Position numbers and translations under genes: made by a program. Shown here piece after piece: positions 22,558-30,998 of a stretch of 35,202 nucleotides of DNA. Every line of letters begins with the position of its first letter. Within the stretch, counting starts at the first letter, position 1. Under the pieces are notes generated by a model. The model saw only the letters and a program-made list of their open reading frames with translations, was not told where the DNA came from and made no database searches. The stretch is from Streptomyces sp. CoH27 (GTDB lineage Bacteria; Actinomycetota; Actinomycetes; Streptomycetales; Streptomycetaceae), in contig NZ_JAIQYY010000014.1 of assembly GCF_020181035.1 (NCBI RefSeq), positions 216,482 through 251,683 of the forward strand, in the 5' to 3' direction.

Positions 22558-24269
22558 TCGCCGCCATCAAGCCCGCCGGGTCCAACACCCGCGGTCTGCT
22601 CGCCTATCTCTACGGCCCCGGCCGCCAGGACGAACACCTCGACCCGCACATCGTGGCGGGCTTCGCGATGCTGGGCATGCCCGACCCCGGCCGTGGCGAG
22701 GACGCCACCCTCACCGAACTCGCCCGCTACCTCGACGCGCCCGTTCAGCTTCGGAACAGCGAGTTCGGCAAGAAGGTCACTGACCAGGTCTGGCACTGTC
22801 CTGTCCGTGCCGCCCCCGAGGACCGCTACCTCTCCGATGCCGAGTGGGGCGAGATAGCCCAGCGCATCGTCGAGGCGGCCGGTATCGCCCCCGCCGGTGA
22901 CGACCTGGCCTGCCGCTGGATCGCTGTCCGTCACGCCGACGACCACATCCACATCCTGGCCACCACCGTCCGCGAAGACGGCCGCCGCCCCAAACTCCAC
23001 GACAGCGGCCTTCGCGTCGGTGACGCCTGCCGCGAGATCGAGAAGGACTACGGGCTCAGGCAGTTGAAGAAGGGCGACCGTACCGGCGCCCGTCGGCCCA
23101 CCCAGGCCGAGATGCACAAGGCCGAACGCCTCGGTTGGGACCAGACCAGCCCCGAGTGGCTCCAGGGCCGCATCCGCGCCGCCATCCCGCATGTGACCAA
23201 CGCCGAAGAATTCATCGCCTACTTGGAAGCCGACGGCATTGAGGTCAAAGTCAGGCGCGGCCCGTCAGGGGACCTCCTCGGTTACGCCGTCGGCCGCCCC
23301 GGCGACCTCAATGAGGACGACGAGCAGATCTTCCACCCGGGAGGCAGGATCGCCCCAGACCTTTCCCTGCCCAAGATCAAGGCGCGTCTCGAATCCGGCC
23401 GTCCCGAAGAGCACCCCACCGCCCGCCGCAACCGACCCAGCACCCCCTGGCACCAAGCAACCGACGCCCTCGACACCCTCCACACCGGCATGGCCGACGA
23501 CATCCAGGCCCAGGCTCACGTCACCGCGCTCGGCGAGCTTCTTGAAGCCACCGCTCAGAAGGCACCCGCCCATCTAAAGGCCGAACTGCGAGCGGCCTCG
23601 AAGGTGTTCGCACGCGCCGAGCGTTCCCAGATCCGAGCGGAAGACCGTGCTGCCCAGGCGCTGCGCCTCGCTGCCCGGGACATCGCCCACACGGCCACCG
23701 GCCCGGACGGCAGCGCGCTGGCCGCCCTGCTCGCCGCCCTGGTCTGGGCCACGATCGTTGCTGCCCGCTGGCACGAAGCGAAGGACCACGCCCACCAGGC
23801 CGAAGCTGCCCGTCGGGCTGTGCAGCACCTCCAAGCCGCGGCAGACCGTGCCCTCGCCCCGATGCTCGGTGAACTCGCAGCCCGCCCGCCACGGCAGGAG
23901 GCCGACCGTGTTCTCGCGAACGACGTACGGGCAGCCGTCCCCGACCATGCCGAGCGGATCCTCGCTGACCCGGCCTGGCCCGCGCTCGCCACCGTCCTCG
24001 CCGACGCCGAAGCCCGCGGCCACCAACCCCACCAGTTGCTCAGGGAAGCCGCTGCCCAGCGGGAACTGACCACTGCCCGCCAGCCCGCCCGTGTCCTGAT
24101 CGGCCGCATCCAGCACACCGGCCACAACCCTGCACGCAACCGCCGCGCCGAAGCCGCCCGGCGACGCTCGACCCTCGCGGGCGCCATCCCTGCCCAGCAG
24201 TGCCGCACCCCTCAGCCCGCAACGGTGACGGCCACGCACAAGGAGCAGCAGCACGGGCAGCGCCGATAG
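22554..24269 (+). CDS. MOBP/MobA-type relaxase
   Basis: This is a relaxase/mobilization nuclease of 571 aa from a GTG overlapping mobC by 4 nt. The N-terminal relaxase domain begins MIAAIKPAGSNTRGLLAYLY. Its metal-binding motif III is RHADDHIHI with His127, His131 and His133. The catalytic Tyr is probably Tyr18 or Tyr20 of motif I (LLAYLYG). The C-terminal half is a long Ala/Glu/Arg-rich helical region (about 300-530) with an FFA-like hydrophobic stretch (LAALLAALVWATIVAA). It would nick oriT and pilot single-stranded DNA, needing a helper coupling protein and secretion channel. Confidence 0.88.
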   Translation: MIAAIKPAGSNTRGLLAYLYGPGRQDEHLDPHIVAGFAMLGMPDPGRGEDATLTELARYLDAPVQLRNSEFGKKVTDQVWHCPVRAAPEDRYLSDAEWGEIAQRIVEAAGIAPAGDDLACRWIAVRHADDHIHILATTVREDGRRPKLHDSGLRVGDACREIEKDYGLRQLKKGDRTGARRPTQAEMHKAERLGWDQTSPEWLQGRIRAAIPHVTNAEEFIAYLEADGIEVKVRRGPSGDLLGYAVGRPGDLNEDDEQIFHPGGRIAPDLSLPKIKARLESGRPEEHPTARRNRPSTPWHQATDALDTLHTGMADDIQAQAHVTALGELLEATAQKAPAHLKAELRAASKVFARAERSQIRAEDRAAQALRLAARDIAHTATGPDGSALAALLAALVWATIVAARWHEAKDHAHQAEAARRAVQHLQAAADRALAPMLGELAARPPRQEADRVLANDVRAAVPDHAERILADPAWPALATVLADAEARGHQPHQLLREAAAQRELTTARQPARVLIGRIQHTGHNPARNRRAEAARRRSTLAGAIPAQQCRTPQPATVTATHKEQQHGQRR

Positions 24270-24369
24270 AGCCCGCTCAGCCGCAACCGCAGCCCCGTAC
24301 CGGCCCCCACAGGGCCACAGACCCCCAGCAGGGTGCCGTCAGCGCCCCATCCGAAGAAGGAGCCCCGCC

Positions 24370-25272
24370 CTGAAGATCCACCCCACCGCCACCATGTTCC
24401 CGATGCTCAGCGAGGACGAGCTGCACGACCTCGCCGAGTCCATCAAGGCCGAGGGCCAGCACGAGCCGATCATTCTCGACGCCGACGGCATCCTCCTCGA
24501 CGGCCGCAACCGTCTCGCCGCCTGCGAGATCGCCGGCGTCGAGCCCAGCTTCACCACCTACACCGGCACCGACCCCAAGGGGCTGATCCTCTCCCTCAAC
24601 CTGTACCGCCGGCACGTCACCAAGGGCCAGCTGGCCATGATCGTCGCGATGGCCCGTTTCTTTTCGGAACACTCCCTGCGGGATCATGCCAAGCTCCACG
24701 GCATCAGCCTGACCCGCATCTCCAACGCAACCACGGTCCTCAAGCACGCTCCCGACCTGGCCGAACAGGTCCGCACCGGCACCCTCAGCCTCGACGCCGC
24801 CTACAGCACCGTCCAGGAGCACAAGAAGCGATCCGCCGCCCTCCAGGCCCAGCACGACCGTCTGCGCGAGCACGCCCCCGACCTCGCCGAACAGGTCACC
24901 GAGGGCCTGATCACCCTCGACGACGCCACGGCGGCACTCGACGAACGGCAGGAAGAAGAGCGACTCCGAAAGCGCGTGAGCGACGCTGAAGCCCTCCGGC
25001 TCGCCGACGGCGGCACCGCACCGCCCCTCACCCAGCTCGTCGAACAAGGGCAGCTCACCTGGCACCAGGCCCACCAGGATGCCGAACAGTTCCTCGCCGA
25101 CCGGCGGGACGCCATCCACCGAGCACGGCAAGCCCTCCAGCTGATCGCCGAGAACTGGGCCGCCGTCCAGGAGCTCGCCGCCCGACCCGACACCCCCTAC
25201 GCGCGGGACATCCTCGACGGCCTCGCACCCGAAGCCCGCACCCTCGCCCAGAGCCTGACCACCCTGGCCTGA
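24370..25272 (+). CDS. ParB-like nuclease-domain protein (CTG start proposed)
   Basis: This ParB/Srx-fold protein is 300 aa from CTG at 24370, or 292 aa from ATG at 24394. The CTG is preferred because AAGGAG lies 7 nt before it and the first residues (KIHPTATMFPML) complete the usual ParB-like start, whereas the ATG has no ribosome binding site. The ParB domain is at residues 8-90 and includes the EGQHEPIILDADGILLDGRNR segment, with the GRNR box. A KorB-like HTH follows (KLHGISLTRISNATTVLKHA). Later repeats of an APDLAEQV unit occur twice. Such orphan ParB proteins in elements act in partition, regulation or plasmid maintenance. Confidence 0.82.
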   Translation: MKIHPTATMFPMLSEDELHDLAESIKAEGQHEPIILDADGILLDGRNRLAACEIAGVEPSFTTYTGTDPKGLILSLNLYRRHVTKGQLAMIVAMARFFSEHSLRDHAKLHGISLTRISNATTVLKHAPDLAEQVRTGTLSLDAAYSTVQEHKKRSAALQAQHDRLREHAPDLAEQVTEGLITLDDATAALDERQEEERLRKRVSDAEALRLADGGTAPPLTQLVEQGQLTWHQAHQDAEQFLADRRDAIHRARQALQLIAENWAAVQELAARPDTPYARDILDGLAPEARTLAQSLTTLA

Positions 25273-25285
25273 CGCAGCACATCCC

Positions 25286-25319
25286 CTCGGGGCCGGAGCC
25301 AAGAAAGGCCGGCCCCGAG
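25286..25319. terminator. Bidirectional terminator between parB-like gene and kinase
   Basis: A perfect 11-bp stem (CTCGGGGCCGG / CCGGCCCCGAG, 12-nt loop) lies in the 68-bp gap of two convergent genes. Confidence 0.8.
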
Positions 25320-25340
25320 AGGACGAGTGCCGAAAGACTC

Positions 25341-25865
25341 TCAGCTCTGCCGATGCGTGGCGAGGGTGGCCAGCAGGCGGTCGACGCTGCCGGTGTAGAC
25401 GATCACTTCCTCGTCCTCGGCCGGGACGTCGAAGCGGGCGAAAAAGTCGTCGAGGGCTTCAGGGGTGACAGTGAGGGCGTTGGCGTCTTCGCGTTGGTTG
25501 CGCTCGGCCAGGCGCCGCAGCAGCTCGTTGCGGTCGGCGGGGAGGTAGACGACCAGGGGCAGGGCGCCCGCTTCGCGGGCGGCCTGCCGCCAAGTGTCGC
25601 GCTCGCTGCGGCGCCACAGCCCGTGGTCCAGGACGACGTCGTTGCCGGCGCTGAGTTCCTTGACGAACCTCTGGCGGATCGCCTCGACCACGGGCCGTTC
25701 GCGCTCGAAGTAGGTGTGCTCGGGGTAGTCCACGCCGTAACGGCCATGGAGGCGGTGTACCTCCTCGTCCACGGACAGCCGGGTGAAGCCGTGTGCGGCC
25801 AGTGCCTGGGCGACGGTGGTCTTCCCGGAGCCGGTCAGGCCGGCCAGGAGAACAGCGAGGGGCAC
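25341..25865 (-). CDS. AAA_33-type P-loop kinase
   Basis: This small ATP-binding protein is 174 aa from the GTG at 25865, with GGATGAG about 6 nt upstream. Walker A is GLTGSGKTT right at the N-terminus. SVDEEVH (near residue 30) supplies the Asp expected for a phosphoacceptor site. VVLDHGLW forms the second core strand, and a LID-like RRLAERNQRE follows. The fold is that of adenylate-kinase/zeta-like or chloramphenicol-phosphotransferase-like enzymes. It is the last gene of the glycosyltransferase operon, so it may phosphorylate a sugar or an acceptor, or be a resistance enzyme; the substrate is unknown. Confidence 0.78.
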   Translation of the reverse strand: MPLAVLLAGLTGSGKTTVAQALAAHGFTRLSVDEEVHRLHGRYGVDYPEHTYFERERPVVEAIRQRFVKELSAGNDVVLDHGLWRRSERDTWRQAAREAGALPLVVYLPADRNELLRRLAERNQREDANALTVTPEALDDFFARFDVPAEDEEVIVYTGSVDRLLATLATHRQS

Positions 25866-25914
25866 GTGCTCATCCCTTTCGCGTGGAGCTTTCCGCGAGC
25901 ACGGCCATTGTGGG

Positions 25915-26781
25915 TCAATCCTGGCCGCTGTAGGCGTACGGCCGCCAGGCAGTGGCGATGGCGCGGGCCTCGGCATGCCAGTTCGCGGGCATCCGGGCCA
26001 GGCTCACGCGGCGGAAGCCGAACCGCGGGCCGCTGGTATTGATGCCGCCGCCGTGCTCGCCGAGGTGGGCCAGCAGGCGGCGGGCTTCAGCGAGCCGGGC
26101 CGGGGAGGCGCTCTGCCAGGTGCCGTCCGCGGAGTGCGTGGCCCGGCGTTCGATGTCCTGCCGTACGCCATCGCACCACTTGAAGTGGTGCACCGCGCAG
26201 ATGCGGTCGGGGTCCGGGCGGTGACCGGGAGCCCGGTGGTTGCCGGAGGCCACGGTGACGTCGTGGCGGGCCAGGACGATCTTGCGGGGGTCGGCGTGCA
26301 GGAGCCGGTGGGTGAGGTGGCCGCCGAGGGGATAGGCGTGGTCGAGTCCGCCGTCGGGGCGCCAGCCGGTCAGGCGTCCGCTCGCGGTGACCCTGTCGAG
26401 CATGAGCCCGCCCACCACTCGGTGACCTGCCTTCTCCGCGTGGGCGATCACCTGCGGCAACGGGCCGGGGTACTGGTGGAACTCGTCGGCGTCGGCGAGC
26501 AGATGCCATCCCGGCCCGGCCCGGTGCCGCAGCGCGTCTCGCAGTTCGCTGTTGGTGTGCTCGTGCCAGGGGCCGGTGCTGGTGCGGGCCGGGATGATGC
26601 CCGCTTCCCGGGCTGCGGCCTGGAGTTCGTGCCGGCGGATGTCGGGGACGTGCTCGGGGAAGTGGAAGGCGATCAGGAACCGCTCGATGCCCAGCTTGCG
26701 GTAGTGGCGGGCCCAGGCCGCCAGCAGCGGAGGCTCGATGGGTCCGATCACGGCGATCAGGGCGGGAGGCGTGCTCAGCAT
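25915..26781 (-). CDS. Glycosyltransferase, GT2/GT92-like
   Basis: This 288-aa protein has a GT-A-type fold. It opens with a hydrophobic strand (ALIAVIGPIEPPLLAAWARH), followed by HYRKLGIERFLIAFHFPEH. The metal/sugar-nucleotide motif LLADADEFHQYP is near residues 95-106, the DADEF form found in GT2-like and GT92-like transferases that hold position along the polypeptide. A later HHFKWCDGVRQD segment also fits this group. No membrane anchor is seen, so it should be cytoplasmic. It overlaps the upstream glycosyltransferase by one base, within the five-gene operon. Donor and acceptor are unknown. Confidence 0.78.
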   Translation of the reverse strand: MLSTPPALIAVIGPIEPPLLAAWARHYRKLGIERFLIAFHFPEHVPDIRRHELQAAAREAGIIPARTSTGPWHEHTNSELRDALRHRAGPGWHLLADADEFHQYPGPLPQVIAHAEKAGHRVVGGLMLDRVTASGRLTGWRPDGGLDHAYPLGGHLTHRLLHADPRKIVLARHDVTVASGNHRAPGHRPDPDRICAVHHFKWCDGVRQDIERRATHSADGTWQSASPARLAEARRLLAHLGEHGGGINTSGPRFGFRRVSLARMPANWHAEARAIATAWRPYAYSGQD

Positions 26782-28010
26782 CAGGACTCCTTCGTGTGCA
26801 GGGAGGCGAAGGTGCGGGTGAGGAGGTCGGCCTGTTCGGCGGCCGAGCGCATGCCCAACAGCGCGGGCGCGTCTGGGTCAGGCAGTTCGGGCGGCTGACG
26901 GATGACGTCGTGCAGGACGCCGACGAGGGCGTCCGGATCGCCGGCGGGGAAGGGCCGGGCCCACGGCTGCCCGCGCAGGCGGGCGGTGAGCGCCGTGTCC
27001 TGGTCGGAGAAGATCAGCGGAACGCCGAGGCGGGTGGCATCCAGCACCAGCCCTGATTCCTTGGCAACGCCGGGGTGTCGGGCGACCAGAGCGGCGTCGG
27101 CGGCGCCGTAGACGAGCCGCAGGACGCTGTCCGTGACCGGGCCGGGCACGATGTGCAGCCGCAGATGGGGCAGGTTCCGCCACCGCTGAAGGACCTGCTC
27201 ATCGAGGGGATGGCCAGTGACCACCAGGTGCAGCGGTTCCTTCAGCCGTGCCAGCGCCGCGTCGATGGTGTCGATGTCTTTGTAGGGCCACCAGCCGCCA
27301 ACCAGGCAGACCACTGCGTCAGGGGTGGGGATGCCGAACGCCGCCCGCCCGCCGTCGCGTTCGGCGTCGGTCAGACGGCGGTCGTCATCGACCGCGAAGA
27401 CGGCCACCAGAGCGGGCAGGTGAGGGAAGGACGCGGCGAGCTGGTCGCCAACGGATCGGGTCGGGGCCAGGGCGATCACCTCTTGCTCATGGTGGCGGGC
27501 GAGCCGGCCCAGCCACCGCACGATGGTGTCCTCGGTGGTGACCTGTTCGTGGATGAACCGCAGGTGCGGCTGGCCGCCGAGCAGGGCGGCGGCTCCGTGC
27601 AGGGCCTCGCTCGCGGTCAGGATCACCACCGCGTCAGCGGCGGGCTGAAGACGGCGGGCACTGCGCAGGGCGGACGCCTCGGTCAGGCAGCGGGCGACCA
27701 GCGTGACCTGATGCGGCAACCGCCGCAGGAGGCGGGGCCAGCGGCGATGACGGAAGATCCGCCGGCCGACCGCGGACAGCCCGGCCGCCGCTCGCGCGGC
27801 GACCAGCAGGACGGCCGCCCGGCGTCCGGCCGGTGTGGTGACCAGCCGGGCACCGGTCTCGCGTAAGGCGGCAACTGCCTCGGCTGCAATCCCGTGCGGA
27901 GCGATGACCAGGCTGCCGGGTCTGGCCTGGGCCAGGGCCGCCAGCGCGCGCTGACAGTGGCCGCCCAGCCGGTCAGCACGGGGCTCGATGAGGACGAGCG
28001 GGCCGGTCAC
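26781..28010 (-). CDS. Glycosyltransferase, GT-B fold (GT4-like)
   Basis: This 409-aa protein has two Rossmann-like halves. The N-terminal half starts LVLIEPRADRLGGHCQRAL and carries a basic, hydrophobic patch (RRIFRHRRWPRLLRR) that may contact membranes. The C-terminal half begins CLVGGWWPYKDIDTIDAAL, with HLVVTGHP and ARHPGVAKESGLVLDATRLG, an E-x7-E-like nucleotide-sugar site at a conserved place of GT4 enzymes. The start overlaps the upstream gene by 4 nt, and its end overlaps the next start. Donor and acceptor are unknown. Confidence 0.8.
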   Translation of the reverse strand: MTGPLVLIEPRADRLGGHCQRALAALAQARPGSLVIAPHGIAAEAVAALRETGARLVTTPAGRRAAVLLVAARAAAGLSAVGRRIFRHRRWPRLLRRLPHQVTLVARCLTEASALRSARRLQPAADAVVILTASEALHGAAALLGGQPHLRFIHEQVTTEDTIVRWLGRLARHHEQEVIALAPTRSVGDQLAASFPHLPALVAVFAVDDDRRLTDAERDGGRAAFGIPTPDAVVCLVGGWWPYKDIDTIDAALARLKEPLHLVVTGHPLDEQVLQRWRNLPHLRLHIVPGPVTDSVLRLVYGAADAALVARHPGVAKESGLVLDATRLGVPLIFSDQDTALTARLRGQPWARPFPAGDPDALVGVLHDVIRQPPELPDPDAPALLGMRSAAEQADLLTRTFASLHTKES

Positions 28011-28711
28011 CCGGAAACCACCTGGTCACCGTGAGCGGTGGTGAATCGCTCACGCAGCCACCCGGGGTCGTTGAGCTGGTCGAACTGCGTCGCGTCACGG
28101 GCGGCCTCGCGGGCGAAGGCGACGCCTTCACGAGCCCCGGCGGCGGCGTAGTCGGCGAACTCACCGTCGCGACTGGCCGTCCATGCCTCTACCCGCTGAC
28201 GTGCATCGTCGTCCGCCATGCCGTACTCGCTGCCGCGGGCGAGCATCGCACACTCGCGGAAACCCGCCTTCCAGGCATGAAAGGGGCTCTGGTTGAACCG
28301 CGTGATCCCCGCCCTCTGCTGGGCGAACTCGATCCGGCCGGGCAGCGCGGCCAGCACGTCCACGGCCTCGCCCATCGCGCGCAGGGCACTTCGACGGATC
28401 AGCTTCAGCCCGCCGTAGCCGTACGACAGGCCGTTGACCGGGTTGACCGCCTGCCAGACCCGCATGGACACGCCCTCCTCCAGCGGCTCGACACCGGAGG
28501 CGTCGAAGCCGTTGTCGATGGCGAAGTCGCCGTCGGCGAGGAAGAACTGCTCACGATCGACCAGCTCTGCGCACAGCCGGTAGGCCCGGCGCATCCCGTG
28601 CACACCGTGCAGGCGCTTGACCGTGCCACCCAGCGTCCGCTGCAGCCGGGCGTGCAGGGAGCTGGCCATCGGCTCGTCGTACGACAGGAAGACGGCGTCG
28701 AACAGGCTCAT
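28007..28711 (-). CDS. FLSYDEP-type glycosyltransferase-like protein (phage-type)
   Basis: This protein is 234 aa from the ATG at 28711, which overlaps the upstream gene by 4 nt; a longer frame to 28954 lies inside that gene and is a shadow. It starts FDAVFLSYDEP, then TVKRLHGVHGMRRAYRLCAE, FFLADGDFAI (DxD-like) and VNPVNGLSYGYGGLKLI. This motif series resembles, from memory, putative glycosyltransferases of T4-like and cyanobacterial phages, which share FLSYDEP, RVHGV and YGYGG blocks. Finding such a protein in an actinobacterial element operon is unusual. Function as a transferase is inferred. Confidence 0.65.
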   Translation of the reverse strand: MSLFDAVFLSYDEPMASSLHARLQRTLGGTVKRLHGVHGMRRAYRLCAELVDREQFFLADGDFAIDNGFDASGVEPLEEGVSMRVWQAVNPVNGLSYGYGGLKLIRRSALRAMGEAVDVLAALPGRIEFAQQRAGITRFNQSPFHAWKAGFRECAMLARGSEYGMADDDARQRVEAWTASRDGEFADYAAAGAREGVAFAREAARDATQFDQLNDPGWLRERFTTAHGDQVVSG

Positions 28712-29868
28712 GCGACGCCCTCCAGGTAGCGGGCGGCGACCAAGGCGGGAGTGAACTCGCAGGTGGAGGCGTGGGCGCGCTTGGCGTGTACGGCGTGGAA
28801 CTCGTCGTCCGTCGCGAGGCGTTCGGCCAGGGCCACGGCCTCCTCGGTGGTGGTGAAGCACAGCTCGGTGTCGATGTGCTCGGCGAGCCAGCCCAGGCGG
28901 GGCGAGATCACAGGCAAGCCCATGCCCTGGCAGTCGATCACGCTCATCGACCACGGGCAGCCCGGCCGGTACGGGGCGATGCCGAAGCGAGCACCGGCCA
29001 GCAGACTCCGGTAGCGGACGCGATCACCTCGGTCGGAGACGACCTGGACGTGCGGCAGCGCGGCGAGTTGGTCGCGCATCTTCTCGGGGCTGTCGTCCAG
29101 GCCGGTGCGCTCGGTGCGACGCTGGCCGAACAGGTCCATCACCCGCAGCCGCACCATCCCGGAGGCCACCAGCTCGCGGGCCAGGCCGACGAACTGCTCC
29201 GTGCCGTAATGCGCGTACAGGCGGTGGTTGTAGATGCCGATCGCACCACCGGTGCTGGAGGCAGCCTGGGCGGAAGCGGGATCACGTACCAGGCGCTCGT
29301 CCCTGGGCGCAGGCACCACCCGCAGCTTCCCGCCCAAGTCCACCGTCATCCGGGCGGCGGCGGCCGATACCCAGGAGGCGGCCGTCGAGGAGTGGACCAG
29401 TACCCGGTCGCAGGCAGCCAGGCCGGCGGCGAACGCCAGCAGCACTGGCCTGCCCAGACCAGCATCGTTCAAGGACGGGTCGAGCAGGAGCTGGCCGCCG
29501 TTGTTGAAAGAGAACGGCAGGTAGTGGCAGTAGCCAGCCAGCAGAGCGTCGGACCGGGCCTCCAGCAGGGCGGTGCGGACGGCCGGGGCCTCCTCGATCT
29601 GGTTGGCCACGACCACATCCGGCCGCTCGGTCCTGATGAGCGCGACCAGTTCGTCGATGTCCGCCGAGAACCGGGCCCGGTACTTCGTCCCTGGCACCTT
29701 GGTCTGGTGGAAGCCGCAGCGGTCGTCACCGGCGGGAGCCGGGGCCGCCACGGTCACCTCCGCTCCCGCGTCCGCCATCGCCGGAGCCAGGAGGTCCGCG
29801 AAGATCCACCCCGAATCTGCCGACAGCCGGTCGGGGTTGGAGATGTTCAGCAGGTACAGCACGCGCAT
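28708..29868 (-). CDS. Glycosyltransferase, GT4-like
   Basis: This GT-B protein is 386 aa from the ATG at 29868, with GGGAGG about 10 nt upstream. The N-terminal half starts MRVLYLLNISNPDRLSADSG, the second-strand region has DVVVANQIEEAP, and GYCHYLPFSFNNGG follows. The C-terminal half has GIYNHRLYAHYGTEQFVGLA and then a nucleotide-sugar binding stretch, FGIAPYRPGCPWSMSVIDCQ, followed by MGLPVISPRLG. It is the first gene of the operon of four transferase-like genes and the kinase, with 4-nt or shorter overlaps between the transferase genes. It is divergent from the HTH-deformylase pair. Substrates are unknown. Confidence 0.8.
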   Translation of the reverse strand: MRVLYLLNISNPDRLSADSGWIFADLLAPAMADAGAEVTVAAPAPAGDDRCGFHQTKVPGTKYRARFSADIDELVALIRTERPDVVVANQIEEAPAVRTALLEARSDALLAGYCHYLPFSFNNGGQLLLDPSLNDAGLGRPVLLAFAAGLAACDRVLVHSSTAASWVSAAAARMTVDLGGKLRVVPAPRDERLVRDPASAQAASSTGGAIGIYNHRLYAHYGTEQFVGLARELVASGMVRLRVMDLFGQRRTERTGLDDSPEKMRDQLAALPHVQVVSDRGDRVRYRSLLAGARFGIAPYRPGCPWSMSVIDCQGMGLPVISPRLGWLAEHIDTELCFTTTEEAVALAERLATDDEFHAVHAKRAHASTCEFTPALVAARYLEGVA

Positions 29869-29993
29869 GGAGCGTCGCCTCCCTCGTCTGCCCGGACGGT
29901 CGATCCGGGTCGGTGAGGGAAGGAAATCGGTGACGTGACCCGTGACGGGATGATGAACTGGGATCACTCACGGTTCATTCATGGTCACTGAAG

Positions 29994-30998
29994 ATGACGC
30001 GGGGCGGGGCTTCGATGGACGCGCAGGGCGAGGAGATCACCGCCGAGCAGGCGGCCGAGGACTTCGCAGCCGAACTGGCTCGCTGGCGGGAAGTACGCGG
30101 CATGTCCAAGCGCGCACTCGCGCAGGACATGGGATTCGACCCGTCCTACGTCAGTCACATGGAGTCCGGCCGCCACAAGCCCAGCGAGGACTTCGCCCGC
30201 CTCGCCGACGACGCCCTGAACGCCGGCAAGGCGATCTGGCGACGCTGGTGCGACTACGAGCAGGCCAGAACCCGCGAGGCGCGAGCCAAGCGCCCACCAG
30301 CACCGCCAGCGCCACGCAGGCCCGAGCAGCCGTACGCCACCGGCTCCGCCCTCGTCGTCGAACACGATGCGGCCTGCCTGAAGTACGACGGCCGCAACTA
30401 CCGGCTCACCATGCGCCGCCTGCTGCGCAACACCGGCACCGAACCGGTGACCCGCTACCTGATCCGCATCAGCGTCGACCGCTACCCCGGCGACCCCGAG
30501 CGATCCAACGCCCACTACCGGGCCCACCCCCTGACCTGGAACGAACTCGCCCTCACCGCCACCTGCCGGGGCGAGGTGATGCGCTGGCAGGCCAAGCACG
30601 ACCGCGACGCCTTCAAGGAAGTCTGGCTGCTGTTCGACAACGAACAGGGCCGCTTCCCCCTCTACCCCGGTGAATCCGTATGGATCGAGTACGCCTACAC
30701 CGTCGGCGACGACAAGTGGGGCAACTGGTTCCAGCGGGCCGTCCGCCTGCCCACCGAACAACTCGAAGTCCAGCTCGTCTTCCCCGCCAACCTCGACCCC
30801 GTCGTATGGGGCACCGAAACCTCCATGACCGCCGAAGCCTCCCCGCTGCGCACCCCGCCCGTCCGCAGCGACAACACCGGACTACGGCAATTCACATGGA
30901 TCACGACCACACCCGCCCTGCACGCTCGGTACCGTCTGGAATGGCGGTTCCGGGCGCGACCCGACGGCGAAGCAGATCAAGGGAGTTCAGGTGATTGA
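29994..30998 (+). CDS. XRE-type HTH regulator with a large C-terminal sensor-like domain
   Basis: This 334-aa protein has an HTH at about residues 25-62 (LARWREVRGMSKRALAQDMG, then PSYVSHMESGRHKPS). A Pro-rich linker (residues 100-117) separates it from a beta-rich C-terminal domain of about 200 residues that contains YRLTMRRLLRNTGTEPVTRY and FPLYPGESVWIEYAYTVGD. The start is uncertain; the ATG at 30015 is an alternative, and neither has a good ribosome binding site. Its last 8 nt overlap the deformylase GTG. It is divergent from the glycosyltransferase operon and likely controls one or both. The C-terminal domain is not one I can name. Confidence 0.78.
   Translation: MTRGGASMDAQGEEITAEQAAEDFAAELARWREVRGMSKRALAQDMGFDPSYVSHMESGRHKPSEDFARLADDALNAGKAIWRRWCDYEQARTREARAKRPPAPPAPRRPEQPYATGSALVVEHDAACLKYDGRNYRLTMRRLLRNTGTEPVTRYLIRISVDRYPGDPERSNAHYRAHPLTWNELALTATCRGEVMRWQAKHDRDAFKEVWLLFDNEQGRFPLYPGESVWIEYAYTVGDDKWGNWFQRAVRLPTEQLEVQLVFPANLDPVVWGTETSMTAEASPLRTPPVRSDNTGLRQFTWITTTPALHARYRLEWRFRARPDGEADQGSSGD

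Noticed and set aside
28712..28954. N-terminal extension of the FLSYDEP protein
   Set aside because: It lies inside the upstream glycosyltransferase in another frame. The ATG at 28711 gives the standard 4-nt overlap and the family N-terminus.
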